From assembly GCF_051380875.1 (NCBI RefSeq), contig NZ_JBNYXW010000008.1, positions 62,001 to 126,000 of the forward strand: a stretch of 64,000 nucleotides of DNA, in the 5' to 3' direction. The translations under genes and the position numbers were made by a program. This document shows, in pieces, positions 43,016 through 52,863 of this stretch. This DNA comes from Janthinobacterium sp051380875 (GTDB lineage Bacteria > Pseudomonadota > Gammaproteobacteria > Burkholderiales > Burkholderiaceae_D). The notes beneath the pieces are model-generated. The model was not told where the DNA came from. It did not search any database and was given only the letters and a program-made list of their open reading frames with translations. Position 1 is the stretch's first letter, and every line of letters starts with the position of its first letter.

Positions 43016-44710
43016 TCAATACTCGCGCAGCGCACGCGCCAGGATGGCCGTGCAATCGGTGCCGGCCGGCAAGCGGCCATACGCGCCACCCGGCGCCTGC
43101 ACCAGCCGCGATTGCAGGAACGCTTGCGCGACGCATGGCGGTGCATGGCGCAACAGCAAGCCGGCCTGCACGGCCAGCACGATGCGTTCGCTAAGTTGCC
43201 TGGCGCCAAACTCATCCGTTTGCTGCCCCTCCAGGTCGGCCAGCAGCCGCGCGCGGCAAGCGGCAAACGCGGCATCCCCATCACCGGCCAGCGCCAGTTC
43301 AGCCGCCAGGGCCGCGCGCGCGGCGGGCGACTTGCCGAACGCGCGCAAGACGTCGAGGCACATCACATTACCCGAGCCTTCCCATATCGAGTTGACGGGC
43401 AGCTCGCGGTACAGGCGCGCCAGCGGCGCATCTTCCACGTAGCCGGTGCCGCCCAGCACTTCCATCGCCTCGGCGCCAAAACCGGGACCGCGCTTGCAGA
43501 TCCAGTATTTGCCGGCTGGCGTCAGCACGCGCGCCAACATCGCTTGCTGCGGATCATCTTTTTCATCGAAGCAACGCGCCAGGCGCAGCGCAAACGCGGT
43601 GGCGGCCTCCGATTCGAGCGCCAGGTCGGCCAGCACGTTCTGCATCAACGGCTGCGCCACCAGCGGCTTGCCAAAAACGGCGCGCTGGCGCGCATGGTGC
43701 AGCGCCTGCGTCAAGGCGGCGCGCATGATGCCGGCGCTGCCCAGCACGCAATCGAGGCGCGTGTGGCTGGCCATTTCCAGGATGGTGGGGATGCCCCGCC
43801 CCGGCTGGCCCACCAGCCAGCCATAGGCATTGGCGAACTCCACTTCCGACGAAGCGTTCGAGCGGTTGCCCAGCTTATCCTTCAGGCGCTGCACGCGGAT
43901 GGCGTTGCGGCTGCCGTCTGGCAGGAAACGGGGCAGGAAGAAGCAGGATAGTGCTGCACTATCTTCGCCCTCGCCCGCCTGCGCCAAAATCAGGTGAGCG
44001 TCGCTTTGCGGTGCCGAAAAAAACCATTTGTGGCCGACGATGCGCCAGGCGCCGTGCGCCTGTTCGCCGAACAGCGAGCGCGCCTCGTCCAACGGCACGG
44101 GTGTGGCGCGCGTGGTATTGCTGCGCACGTCGGAGCCGCCCTGCTTTTCCGTCATGCCCATGCCGATCAGGGCGCCGCGCTTCTGCTCCACCGGCAGCGA
44201 ACGGGGATCGTATTCGCGCGACAGGATCTTCGGCAGCCAGCGCGCGGCGATCTGCGGCAAATCAAGCGCCTGGCGCAGCGCCGGCACCGAGGCATACGTC
44301 ATCGTCACCGGGCATTGCGCGCCGTTTTCCACCTGCCCCACTAATAGATAGGCGGCCGCGCGCGCCACCTGGGCGCCCGGACCCGGCGCAGCCCACGGCG
44401 AGGCGTGGGTACCGGCGCCAATTAATATCTCCATCAAGGCATGCCAGGCGGGATGAAAGCCCACTTCATCGATGCGCCGGCCGGCGCGATCGAACTGCTG
44501 CAGCTCCGGGCCATGGCGATTCGCCTCGCGCGCCAGCGCATACGTCTCGGCGCGGCCCAGCCTCTCGCCCAGGGCATGGAGTTCCTGCAGCGCCGCGCCG
44601 CCGCCTTCGCGCAGCAGCGCCTCGATCAAGGCGGGGTCGCAGGCGAACAGATTGACATTTTCGAACGGCGTCGCCTGGTTGAAAACTTCATGCGTGTCAA
44701 AGGCATTCAT
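43016..44710 (-). CDS. aidB: AidB-like acyl-CoA dehydrogenase family protein
   Basis: A 564-residue flavoprotein. GMGMTEKQGGSDVRSNTTRA, VGHKWFFSAPQSDAHLILAQ, RLKDKLGNRSNASSEVEFAN and LYRELPVNSIWEGSGNVMCL are hallmarks of E. coli AidB. AidB binds DNA and FAD and is part of the adaptive response to alkylation damage. The start at 44710 follows GGAG. No ada or alkB gene is in the window. Confidence 0.9.
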   Translation of the reverse strand: MNAFDTHEVFNQATPFENVNLFACDPALIEALLREGGGAALQELHALGERLGRAETYALAREANRHGPELQQFDRAGRRIDEVGFHPAWHALMEILIGAGTHASPWAAPGPGAQVARAAAYLLVGQVENGAQCPVTMTYASVPALRQALDLPQIAARWLPKILSREYDPRSLPVEQKRGALIGMGMTEKQGGSDVRSNTTRATPVPLDEARSLFGEQAHGAWRIVGHKWFFSAPQSDAHLILAQAGEGEDSAALSCFFLPRFLPDGSRNAIRVQRLKDKLGNRSNASSEVEFANAYGWLVGQPGRGIPTILEMASHTRLDCVLGSAGIMRAALTQALHHARQRAVFGKPLVAQPLMQNVLADLALESEAATAFALRLARCFDEKDDPQQAMLARVLTPAGKYWICKRGPGFGAEAMEVLGGTGYVEDAPLARLYRELPVNSIWEGSGNVMCLDVLRAFGKSPAARAALAAELALAGDGDAAFAACRARLLADLEGQQTDEFGARQLSERIVLAVQAGLLLRHAPPCVAQAFLQSRLVQAPGGAYGRLPAGTDCTAILARALREY

Positions 44711-45087
44711 GGGTATCTCCATTGCGATTTGCTATCATGGCGCCCATGCCGCAACTGGCGCACCGTCAACACCGTCTGTCAGCCAGACTAGCGCAAACAC
44801 GTCATGGGGGCAAGCGCGCAGCCGGAATGCCGTGCGGCGCAATGTTTCTGCAGGGAACGAAAAGGGCGGCGCGCACCGGGCATGCTGATTTTTTCAAGCA
44901 GGACAGGAATATTTATAAAACCTGAAGCAATGTTGCTCTATTTCCTGTAATCGGGTGCTTTTCAATGATACATTTCGTGTAAATTGCGTTCTGACAGCGA
45001 CCGTTTTCCCCGCACCATGCACTCTTCGTTGGCGCCCTGCCCTGCCATGGGCGCCAGGACTAATAAAAAAAGGTAAAAACCAGCACG
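44711..45087. other. Intergenic region between divergent aidB and the PAS-GGDEF-EAL gene
   Basis: About 380 bp that must contain both promoters. The segment from about 44890 to 45010 is A/T-richer than the flanks. No open frame with protein-like features and no repeat is seen. Confidence 0.4.
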
Positions 45088-46827
45088 ATGTTTTCCAGTA
45101 CCCCATCCGCCGCCCACCGCGAAGCTCGCCACGAGCTGAACAACCTCATGGAAGAGGCTGGCGACGTCGTGTTCCGCCTCGATGCGGACGGCTTGATCCT
45201 GTTCGCCAGCAAGCGCGCCACCACCCTGTTCGGCGCAGCATCGGGCCTGGCCGGCCATTTGCTGCTGCCGCTGGCGGCCGAAGCGTCGCGCCCCGCCCTG
45301 CAAGCGGCGCTGGAAGACGCCCTGGCCGAGCCGGGCCGCCTGGAAGTGCGGCTGCAAACGCCGGACCAGGAAATCTGGTTCGAGCTGCGCCTGTCCTCGT
45401 ACATGAACGGGGACGGCAGCGCAGAACTGCTGGTGGTCGGGCGCGACACGTCGGCGCAGCACAACACGGAAGAGCGTTTGCGCCACATGGCCACGCACGA
45501 TGCACTCACGGGCTTGCCGAACCGGCTGCTGCTGTCAGACCGCATCCGCATGGTGATCGCCCAGGCCGCGCGTTCGGGCCAGGGCTTTTCGGTGGCGACC
45601 ATCGGCCTCGATGGCTTTAAAAAAGTCAACGATGGCCTCGGCCACCCGATCGGCGACGCCGTGCTGCGCCTGGCCGCGGCGCGCCTGCGCAAGACCTTGC
45701 GCGACAGCGATACCCTGGCGCGCGTGGGCGGCGATGAATTTGTCGCCGTGCTGCCCGGCAGCACCACCGATGCGCAAATCAAGCTGGTGACGGGACGTTT
45801 GCTGGCCACCTTGCAGGCGCCGTTTGAAGTGGACGGCCACACGATTTACGTGGGTGCCTCGGTCGGCGTAGCGATCTACCCGCTGCACGCGGACGACGAA
45901 GTGCGCCTGGTGGCGCTGGCCGATGCGGCCATGTCGCGCGCCAAGGAAACCGGCAAGGCGCGCTGCCTGGTCTACAACCCGCGCCTGAATAGCCCGTCGG
46001 AACACGATATTTCGCTGGAAGCGGCCATGTTCCAGGCCGTGCGCGAAGGCGAATTCCTGCTGTTTTACCAGCCCATCGTCGACGCCCGCACGCGCCAGAT
46101 CCAGGGTTTCGAGACCTTGATGCGCTGGAAGCACCCGACCCTCGGTTTGGTGCCGCCCGTGCGCTTCATCCCGATTGCCGAAGCCAATGGCCTGATCAAT
46201 TTGCTGGGCGCCTGGGCGCTGAAAGCGGCCTGCGTGCAGCTCAAGCAGTTCCAGGAAGTGGCCAAACGGCCGCTGTACATCTCCGTCAATATCAGCCCAC
46301 GCCAGTTCCGCAACGACAAATTCCTCGACGTGCTCGATGACGCCATCGCCTTTTCCGGCCTCTCGGGCGAACACTTGGTGCTGGAAATCACGGAAGGGAC
46401 CTTGATGATCGACCCCGTGCACGCGGAAACCATCCTCGGCAAGATGACGGAGCGCGGCGCGCGCATCGCCATCGACGATTTCGGCACCGGCTATTCCTCG
46501 CTGGCGTACCTGAAGCGCTTCCCCATTTCCGTGCTGAAGATCGACCGCACCTTCATCAAGGACTTGCCCGCATCGAGCAAGGATGCGGCCATCTGCAACA
46601 CCATTCTCGACCTGGCCAAGCATTTGAATCTGTCGGTGGTGGCCGAAGGGGTGGAAACGGAAGAACAAATGCACTTCATCGAGTCGCGCGGCTGCCAGTA
46701 TGTGCAAGGCTATCTGACGGGCAAACCGATGCCGGCCCACGCTGCGCTAGCGGCCTTGAGCGACAAAACCTATGCGGCGCTGGTGCCCACGCCGTCCGCC
46801 AATGAACTGCGCGGAGCGGTGCAATGA
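45088..46827 (+). CDS. PAS-GGDEF-EAL c-di-GMP signalling protein
   Basis: A 579-residue protein: a PAS sensor domain (residues about 15-130), GGDEF domain with intact LARVGGDEFVAVLPG, and EAL domain with GFETLMRW (a Thr variant of the EAL signature), NISPRQF, EITEGTLM, IDDFGTGYSSLAYLKRF and VVAEGVETEEQ. The metal-binding acids of the phosphodiesterase appear present. It could make or degrade c-di-GMP. The stop overlaps the HDOD gene start (ATGA), so both are co-expressed. Confidence 0.94.
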   Translation: MFSSTPSAAHREARHELNNLMEEAGDVVFRLDADGLILFASKRATTLFGAASGLAGHLLLPLAAEASRPALQAALEDALAEPGRLEVRLQTPDQEIWFELRLSSYMNGDGSAELLVVGRDTSAQHNTEERLRHMATHDALTGLPNRLLLSDRIRMVIAQAARSGQGFSVATIGLDGFKKVNDGLGHPIGDAVLRLAAARLRKTLRDSDTLARVGGDEFVAVLPGSTTDAQIKLVTGRLLATLQAPFEVDGHTIYVGASVGVAIYPLHADDEVRLVALADAAMSRAKETGKARCLVYNPRLNSPSEHDISLEAAMFQAVREGEFLLFYQPIVDARTRQIQGFETLMRWKHPTLGLVPPVRFIPIAEANGLINLLGAWALKAACVQLKQFQEVAKRPLYISVNISPRQFRNDKFLDVLDDAIAFSGLSGEHLVLEITEGTLMIDPVHAETILGKMTERGARIAIDDFGTGYSSLAYLKRFPISVLKIDRTFIKDLPASSKDAAICNTILDLAKHLNLSVVAEGVETEEQMHFIESRGCQYVQGYLTGKPMPAHAALAALSDKTYAALVPTPSANELRGAVQ

Positions 46828-48320
46828 ATCCAGGCCAATTCACGGTACCAACACAGCTCGGCAAAAACACCCTGGAGCTGCTGTGGGCGCGCACGCGCCA
46901 GCAAGGCGACATGCCCGGCTTCGCCAAGGCCATCAGCGCCATCCTCGGCGCCATGCGCGGCGAGGATGACCATGAATTTGACATCACGCAAACGGTGCTG
47001 TCGGACCCTGTCCTGACGCACAAGGTGCTGCGCCTGGCCAACAGCGGCATGTATTCGGCATTCGGCCAGAGGGTCAACACGGTCTCGAAAGCCGTGCTGG
47101 TGCTGGGCATCGATGCCATCGGCCACCTGGCGCTGGGCTTGAAACTGATCGAGGAACTGTCGCAGGCGTCGCCGGACTCCGTCAGTGCCCACGTGGAAAT
47201 GGAAAAAGCCGTGCTGGCCGGGATGGTGGCGCAGCAGGTGGCCACCAGTGCCGGCAGCCTGCAGGCCGAGCAAGCCGTGGTCTGCTCCATGCTGCACACT
47301 CTGGGGCGCATGATGGTGACGTTCTACATGACCGACTTCTGGGCCAGCATGCAGGCGCACGCGGGGCCCGGCAACGAGGCGGCCGCCGCGCGCGACATCC
47401 TCGGCCTGTCGCTGCCGGAGCTGGGCTACGCCACGGCCGCCCACTGGGGCTTGCCGCAGCACTTGATCAACGGCATGCGTCCGATGGAGCCGTCGCCCGA
47501 CAACGCGCCCGCCAGCGGCGCCGACTGGATGGCAGGACTGTCGACGATGGCGGCGCGCTGCGCCGACTCGCTGTGGCATGACGATGTGGCCGGAGCGGCG
47601 CAGGTGCACGCGCTGATCGACAGCTATGCGGGCACTCTCGGTATCGCGGCGAATGACTTGAACATGGCGGTGGACAAGGCGAAGATGATGGCGGCGGCCG
47701 ACCTGTCGATCGCGCCGCTGTCGAAACCAGCCGAACGGCGCGCACGCCAGTTGGCGTCTACGCGTCTGCGCGCCGAGGGCAACGGCGTGCTGATCAGCGG
47801 CCTGGCCGACCTGCGCGGCGCCATCGGCAGCGCCAGTCCCGGACAGATGGTCTCGATGGCGCTCGAGACGCTGCATCAGGGCTTCGATTTTTCGCGCTCG
47901 GTTGCCTTCGTGCGCAACCACAAGGAGCACCTGTATTCGGCCCGCATCAGCATGGGCGAAGGCATGGCCAAGCTACAGGACTTGATGGTGTTCGGCGACA
48001 CGTATGAGCCGAACGTATTCCATGCGGCCCTCAATAGCGACCGCGTGATCTTCATCGACAATGCGCGCGATCCGAAATTTGCCGCCAAGCTGCCGCAATG
48101 GTGGAAATCCACCTTGTCGGAAGCGCGCAGCTTTGTCGTGCTGCCCCTGTCGGCCAACGGCCACCCGACCGGTTTCCTGTATGGCGACTGGGACGACAGC
48201 TTCCCGCCGATCCAGCTGAACCAGACGGAATTCAACCTGATCAACGATATTCGGGCGTTATTGGTGCAGTCGGTGGAGATGCGCCACCAAGTGGAACTGG
48301 TGGCAAACAAGGTTGCATGA
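46824..48320 (+). CDS. HDOD domain signalling protein with GAF-like C-terminus
   Basis: A 498-residue protein. The HDOD domain (about residues 15-220) has TVLSDPVLTHKVLRLANSGM and VSKAVLVLGIDAIGHLAL. The C-terminal third (about 340-490) looks GAF-like (EARSFVVLPLSANGHPTGFL). HDOD proteins act in motility, biofilm and c-di-GMP circuits without a known catalytic reaction. It is translationally coupled to the preceding c-di-GMP enzyme, suggesting a shared pathway. Confidence 0.92.
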   Translation: MNPGQFTVPTQLGKNTLELLWARTRQQGDMPGFAKAISAILGAMRGEDDHEFDITQTVLSDPVLTHKVLRLANSGMYSAFGQRVNTVSKAVLVLGIDAIGHLALGLKLIEELSQASPDSVSAHVEMEKAVLAGMVAQQVATSAGSLQAEQAVVCSMLHTLGRMMVTFYMTDFWASMQAHAGPGNEAAAARDILGLSLPELGYATAAHWGLPQHLINGMRPMEPSPDNAPASGADWMAGLSTMAARCADSLWHDDVAGAAQVHALIDSYAGTLGIAANDLNMAVDKAKMMAAADLSIAPLSKPAERRARQLASTRLRAEGNGVLISGLADLRGAIGSASPGQMVSMALETLHQGFDFSRSVAFVRNHKEHLYSARISMGEGMAKLQDLMVFGDTYEPNVFHAALNSDRVIFIDNARDPKFAAKLPQWWKSTLSEARSFVVLPLSANGHPTGFLYGDWDDSFPPIQLNQTEFNLINDIRALLVQSVEMRHQVELVANKVA

Positions 48321-48323
48321 AAA

Positions 48324-48440
48324 CACCTGACCAAACCTACTGCGCGTCGCGATATGCGGCTTGCGATGCTCACTGTACGTAAAGTACAGTTGCGCTTCTC
48401 GGCCACATCTCCCTTCCGCTCGCTACGGTTTTGTCAGGTG
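48324..48440. repeat. Structured intergenic repeat element, copy 2 (117 bp)
   Basis: It starts CACCTGACCAAACC and ends GGTTTTGTCAGGTG, a 14-bp terminal inverted repeat with one mismatch. The core matches copy 1 (41024-41156), but the outermost stem bases differ while still pairing, which supports a real hairpin. It begins 4 bp after the HDOD stop. Confidence 0.82.
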
Positions 48441-48476
48441 TCGCAAGCGCCGTTGTTACACGACCAGATTCAACAA

Positions 48477-49571
48477 TTACCTCAACTTCGGCGTAGCCAC
48501 CGACACATCGCCGCATTGCGCGCGGTGCATCAGGGCGTGGTCGATCAAGACCAGCGCCAGCATGGCTTCGGCGATCGGCGTGGCGCGGATGCCCACGCAC
48601 GGGTCGTGGCGGCCGAACGTTTCCACCATGACAGGGTTGCCTTCCTTGTCGATCGAGCGGCGCGGTGTGCGGATCGACGACGTAGGCTTGATGGCGATCG
48701 AGACACTGATGTCCTGCCCCGTCGAAATGCCGCCCAGCACGCCACCGGCGTTATTGCCGATAAAACCTTCCGGCGTCAGTTCGTCGCCATGTTCCGAACC
48801 TTTTTGCGCCACCGAATCGAAGCCCGCGCCGATTTCCACGCCCTTGACGGCATTGATGCCCATCATGGCGTAGGCGATGTCGGCGTCGAGCTTGTCGTAG
48901 ATGGGCTGGCCCAGGCCGACGGGCACGTTTTGCGCGATCACGTCGATGCGCGCGCCGATCGAGTCGCCGTCGCGGCGCAATTGGTCCATGGCCGCTTCCA
49001 TGCGCGCGATCAGGTCCGCGTCATCGCTGGCGGCAAAGAACGGGTTGCCATGCACGTGATCCCAGGACTGGAACGGCACGGCAATATCACCCAGCTGGCT
49101 CATGCAGCCCTTGAAGGTGGTGCCGTACTGCTGCAGCAGCCATTTCTTGGCGATCGCCGCCGCGCCCACCACGGGCGCCGTCAGGCGTGCCGAGGAGCGG
49201 CCGCCGCCGCGCGGGTCGCGCACGCCGTATTTGTGCCAGTAAGTGTAGTCGGCGTGGCCGGGGCGGAAGCTTTCGGCGATATTGCCGTAGTCCTTGCTGC
49301 GCTGGTCTTCATTACGGATCAGCAACGCAATCGGCGTGCCCGTCGTCAGGCCCTGGTATACGCCGGAAAGGATTTCCACCGTATCCGATTCCTGGCGCTG
49401 CGTCACGTGACGCGACGTGCCCGGTTTGCGGCGGTCCAGCTCAGGCTGGATATCGGCTTCCGACAGAACCAGGCCCGGCGGACAGCCGTCGATCACGCAA
49501 CCGATGGCCGGGCCATGCGATTCGCCGAAAGTGGTAACAGTAAACAGCTTGCCAAAAGAATTGCCGGACAT
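48477..49571 (-). CDS. aroC: Chorismate synthase
   Basis: A 364-residue enzyme that makes chorismate from EPSP using reduced FMN, the last shikimate pathway step. Signatures are MSGNSFGKLFTVTTFGESHG, GVRDPRGGGRSSARLTA and GNNAGGVLGGISTGQDI. The length is normal. It is convergent with the HDOD gene, with the repeat element between. Confidence 0.97.
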   Translation of the reverse strand: MSGNSFGKLFTVTTFGESHGPAIGCVIDGCPPGLVLSEADIQPELDRRKPGTSRHVTQRQESDTVEILSGVYQGLTTGTPIALLIRNEDQRSKDYGNIAESFRPGHADYTYWHKYGVRDPRGGGRSSARLTAPVVGAAAIAKKWLLQQYGTTFKGCMSQLGDIAVPFQSWDHVHGNPFFAASDDADLIARMEAAMDQLRRDGDSIGARIDVIAQNVPVGLGQPIYDKLDADIAYAMMGINAVKGVEIGAGFDSVAQKGSEHGDELTPEGFIGNNAGGVLGGISTGQDISVSIAIKPTSSIRTPRRSIDKEGNPVMVETFGRHDPCVGIRATPIAEAMLALVLIDHALMHRAQCGDVSVATPKLR

Positions 49572-49960
49572 AGTAGGAAGTGTGAAGGACTGGAAAACAC
49601 AATTCTACCAGCCTGCGGGGCATGCCATGCCGCTAATGCCACGGCCAGGCGCGTTATTTACCCCGCGGCGTTACCTCACGGCGTCATCCCACGGCGACCC
49701 TGCAGCCGATTCCTTCTCAACGACTATCGCCATTTTTAAAATCCCGCGTTTTTTTCGTGTTAAAAATACCAAACAAGAGTTGCAATCATACAAAACAAGA
49801 AATATTGCTCTACGGAATAGGCTTAAAAAACATTTTGCTTATTGAATAGCTATATACTTGGACGAACAATCACCCGAAAATACGCAAGCCTTGCGAATAT
49901 GTGAGTGCTGTTTTTCGCTGTGCCAGCATTCCGTACTGAGTCATCTTGGAGAAGCTATAC
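49572..49960. other. Intergenic region upstream of the REC-DUF3369-GGDEF-EAL gene
   Basis: About 390 bp between divergent aroC and the response regulator gene. The part from 49730 to 49870 is strikingly A/T-rich for this genome and probably holds promoters. No gene or repeat is seen. Confidence 0.4.
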
Positions 49961-52219
49961 ATGCCCGCACCGATCATCCCCCTTGACGCCAACAAGGACG
50001 ATCACGACGACCTGGTATTCCTCGATGAACAACCAGCGCCAGCGCTGGCCATCGCACGCAGCGTCTGGCGGGTAATGATCATCGACGACGATGAAGACGT
50101 CCACTCCACCACCACTTTCGCGCTGGGCAACCTGGAAATACAGCACCGTCCGCTGGAGTTCGTGCACGCCTATTCGGCCGGCCAGGCACGCGAGCTGCTC
50201 AAGCATGAAAGCGATATCGCCGTCATCCTGCTCGACGTGGTCATGGAACAGGACGACGCGGGCCTGCACCTGGTGCGCTACATCCGTGAAACACTGAAAA
50301 TGACGGATGTGCGCATCATCCTGCGCACGGGCCAGCCCGGCTATGCGCCGGAAATCGACGCCATCCGCGATTTCGACATCAACGACTACAAGACCAAGTC
50401 GGAATTGACGCGCATCAAGCTATTCACCACCGTGACGGCGGCCATCCGTTCGTACGAACAGATACGCTCGATCAGCAGCAGCTTGCGCGGCCTGGGCCAG
50501 ATCGTCCACGCCAGCACGCAGCTGATGGCGCTGCACGGCGTACACAATTTCTCGGCCGGCGTGCTGGCGCAGATCGCCGAGCTGCTGGGCATCCGCGCCG
50601 ATGGCGTGCTGTGCGTGCAGGACATGCAGGGCAGTGGGGGCAAGGAACTGCTCGTCTCGGCCTGCACGGGCAGCTTTTCCTGCTTGCCGCACAGTGCCCT
50701 GTGCGGCAGGCAAAACCCGCGCGTGATGGCCGCCATCGAGCATACCCTGGCGCAGCGGCGCAATGTGTATACGCACGATTACGCCACCCTGTATTTTGCC
50801 GGCAAGGCTAGCGGCGACGCGGCCGCCTATCTGCTGCTGCCGCGTCCCCTTTCCGCCATCGAAGAAAGCTTGCTGGAAGTGTTTTGCAGCAACGTCGCCG
50901 TGGGGCTCGACAACGTCGAGCTGGTGTCACACCTGCATAATGCCGCCTTCTACGATCAATTATCGAAACTGCCCAACCGCACGCGCCTGGTGGAAATCCT
51001 CGACGCCACCTTGGCCGGCCCCGCGCGCGACGACGCCACGCTGTCGCTGGTCGACCTCGACCACTTTGCCGAAACCAACGACGCACTTGGCCACCAGTTC
51101 GGCGACCTGCTGCTGGTGGCGGTGGCGGGCCGGCTGCAAACGCAGCTGGGTTCGCAACTGACCGTGGCACGCCTGGGGGGCGACATCTTTTGCGTGCTGG
51201 GCGATTCATCGCAAGTCAATCCGGGCCAGATCCTGGCCCTGTTCCAGGCGCCGTTCTGCATCGATGGCCAGGACGTGCAGCTGTCCGCCACCCTGGGCCT
51301 GGTGCGCCTGGGCGAGCACACGGGTACGGGCGCCGATGCACTGAAAGACGCCGATATCGCGCTGAAACGGGCGAAAAGCCAGCAGCGGGCCGGCCACTTC
51401 TACTTTTCGCGCAGCATGGGCATCGAAATCCGCGAGCGGGTACGCATGATGCATGCGCTGCGCACGGCGTTCAGCCAGAGACAGTTGTTTGTCGTATATC
51501 AACCGCAAATCGACCTCTGCACGCGCCGCCCCGTGGGTGCCGAAGCACTGCTGCGCTGGCAGACGCCCGATGGAAAATTCATCTCGCCCGACCGTTTCAT
51601 CCCGATTGCCGAATATTCCGGCATCATCATCGAACTCGGCGAATGGGTGCTGCGCACGGCCTGCCGCGAACTGGTGCTGCTGCGTGAACAGGGCCACCGC
51701 AATTTCGTGATGTCCGTCAATGTGTCGCAAGTGCAGTTCCGCCACCCGCTATTTTTGGAAATGCTGCGCGCGGCGCTGGAAGAGACGCAGGCGCCGCCCG
51801 AGTTCATTGAGCTGGAAATCACGGAATCGATGGCCATGGAAGAGCCGGACATGCTGATCAAGATGTTGTGGCAGATCAAGCAAACGGGCGTGAGCATCGC
51901 CATCGACGACTTCGGCACGGGCTTTTCCTCACTGTCCTACCTGCAGCGCCTGCAAGTGGACCGATTGAAGATCGACCGCGCATTCGTCACGGAAATCACC
52001 GGGTCCGCACGCGGCAGCAGCATCGCCGAAATGGTCATCCAGCTGGGCCGCAACCTGGGCCTGGCCGTCATCGCCGAAGGCGTGGAAGACGAGCGGCAGG
52101 CGCAGATCCTGCAAGCGCTGGGCTGCCCGATGGCGCAAGGTTTTTTGTTCGCCCGTCCCATGACGGCTACGGCGCTGGGTACCTGGCTGAACAATGAGGC
52201 GCTTGCCGGCGCAGCCTGA
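49961..52219 (+). CDS. Response regulator with DUF3369, degenerate GGDEF and EAL domains
   Basis: A protein of 752 residues. The receiver domain (about 28-160) has acidic MIIDDDEDVH, phospho-Asp in VILLDVVMEQ and Lys in INDYKTKSEL. A DUF3369 domain follows (about 175-330). The GGDEF site reads LARLGGDIFCVLG, Glu replaced by Ile, so cyclase activity is unlikely. The EAL domain is intact (AEALLRW, NVSQVQF, EITESM, IDDFGTGFSSLSYLQRL, VIAEGVED). It is probably a phosphorylation-controlled c-di-GMP phosphodiesterase. The ATG at 49961 has GGAG nine bases before; a TTG at 49946 is also in frame. Confidence 0.93.
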   Translation: MPAPIIPLDANKDDHDDLVFLDEQPAPALAIARSVWRVMIIDDDEDVHSTTTFALGNLEIQHRPLEFVHAYSAGQARELLKHESDIAVILLDVVMEQDDAGLHLVRYIRETLKMTDVRIILRTGQPGYAPEIDAIRDFDINDYKTKSELTRIKLFTTVTAAIRSYEQIRSISSSLRGLGQIVHASTQLMALHGVHNFSAGVLAQIAELLGIRADGVLCVQDMQGSGGKELLVSACTGSFSCLPHSALCGRQNPRVMAAIEHTLAQRRNVYTHDYATLYFAGKASGDAAAYLLLPRPLSAIEESLLEVFCSNVAVGLDNVELVSHLHNAAFYDQLSKLPNRTRLVEILDATLAGPARDDATLSLVDLDHFAETNDALGHQFGDLLLVAVAGRLQTQLGSQLTVARLGGDIFCVLGDSSQVNPGQILALFQAPFCIDGQDVQLSATLGLVRLGEHTGTGADALKDADIALKRAKSQQRAGHFYFSRSMGIEIRERVRMMHALRTAFSQRQLFVVYQPQIDLCTRRPVGAEALLRWQTPDGKFISPDRFIPIAEYSGIIIELGEWVLRTACRELVLLREQGHRNFVMSVNVSQVQFRHPLFLEMLRAALEETQAPPEFIELEITESMAMEEPDMLIKMLWQIKQTGVSIAIDDFGTGFSSLSYLQRLQVDRLKIDRAFVTEITGSARGSSIAEMVIQLGRNLGLAVIAEGVEDERQAQILQALGCPMAQGFLFARPMTATALGTWLNNEALAGAA

Positions 52220-52244
52220 GCGGCGCCACTTGCCCCTGGAATGC

Positions 52245-52270
52245 ATAACGCCGGCATCTGCCGGCGTTAT
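52245..52270 (+). terminator. Intrinsic terminator-like hairpin after the EAL gene
   Basis: ATAACGCCGGCA and its exact complement are separated by two bases (12-bp stem), followed by TCTTATT. It lies between the convergent EAL and CBS genes and may work for both. Confidence 0.8.
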
Positions 52271-52290
52271 TCTTATTAAATGATTGCTTT

Positions 52291-52737
52291 TTAATCAGTC
52301 GTTTCGGCTGGCCAGTCGCGAATGTACGCCTTGAGCATCTGGTTTTCAAAGCTTTGCGCTTCCAGTACGGCGCGCGCCACGTCGTAGAAGGAGATGACGC
52401 CCAGCAAGGTCTTGGCGTTCATGACGGGCAGGTAGCGCGCGTGCTTTTCCAGCATGATGCGGCGCACCTCGTTGACCTCGGTATCCGGCGTGACGGTAAT
52501 CGGGTGGTCATCCATATGCTTGCGCACGGTGCCGCCACCGATCTGGCCCGCGTTTTCATGCAGCGCATTGAGCACTTCGCGGAAAGTCAGCATGCCGACC
52601 AGGTCGCCAAACTCCATGACCACCAGCGAACCGATGTCTTTTTCAGCCATGGTATTGGCCGCGTCAAGCAAGGGCTGGTCAGGCTTGACCGTGTAGAGGA
52701 TATTGCCCTTGACTTGGAGAATTTCAGATACTTTCAT
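52291..52737 (-). CDS. CBS-domain pair protein
   Basis: A 148-residue protein consisting of two CBS motifs (about 10-65: DAANTMAEKDIGSLVVMEFG; 75-130: EVNEVRRIMLEKHARYLPVM). Such stand-alone CBS proteins bind adenosine nucleotides and act as energy sensors. No partner is evident nearby. The length is typical. Confidence 0.93.
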   Translation of the reverse strand: MKVSEILQVKGNILYTVKPDQPLLDAANTMAEKDIGSLVVMEFGDLVGMLTFREVLNALHENAGQIGGGTVRKHMDDHPITVTPDTEVNEVRRIMLEKHARYLPVMNAKTLLGVISFYDVARAVLEAQSFENQMLKAYIRDWPAETTD

Positions 52738-52863
52738 ATTGGCCGTCCTGTCCGCGTGATTGGTATTTTAGTTATTCTAAGCCCTTACTGCGACTGTAGC
52801 CTATGCCTGCGGAAAAATCCAGCCTTGCGCGCAATCAAATTGAGGCGGTTGCTGACGCCATTC

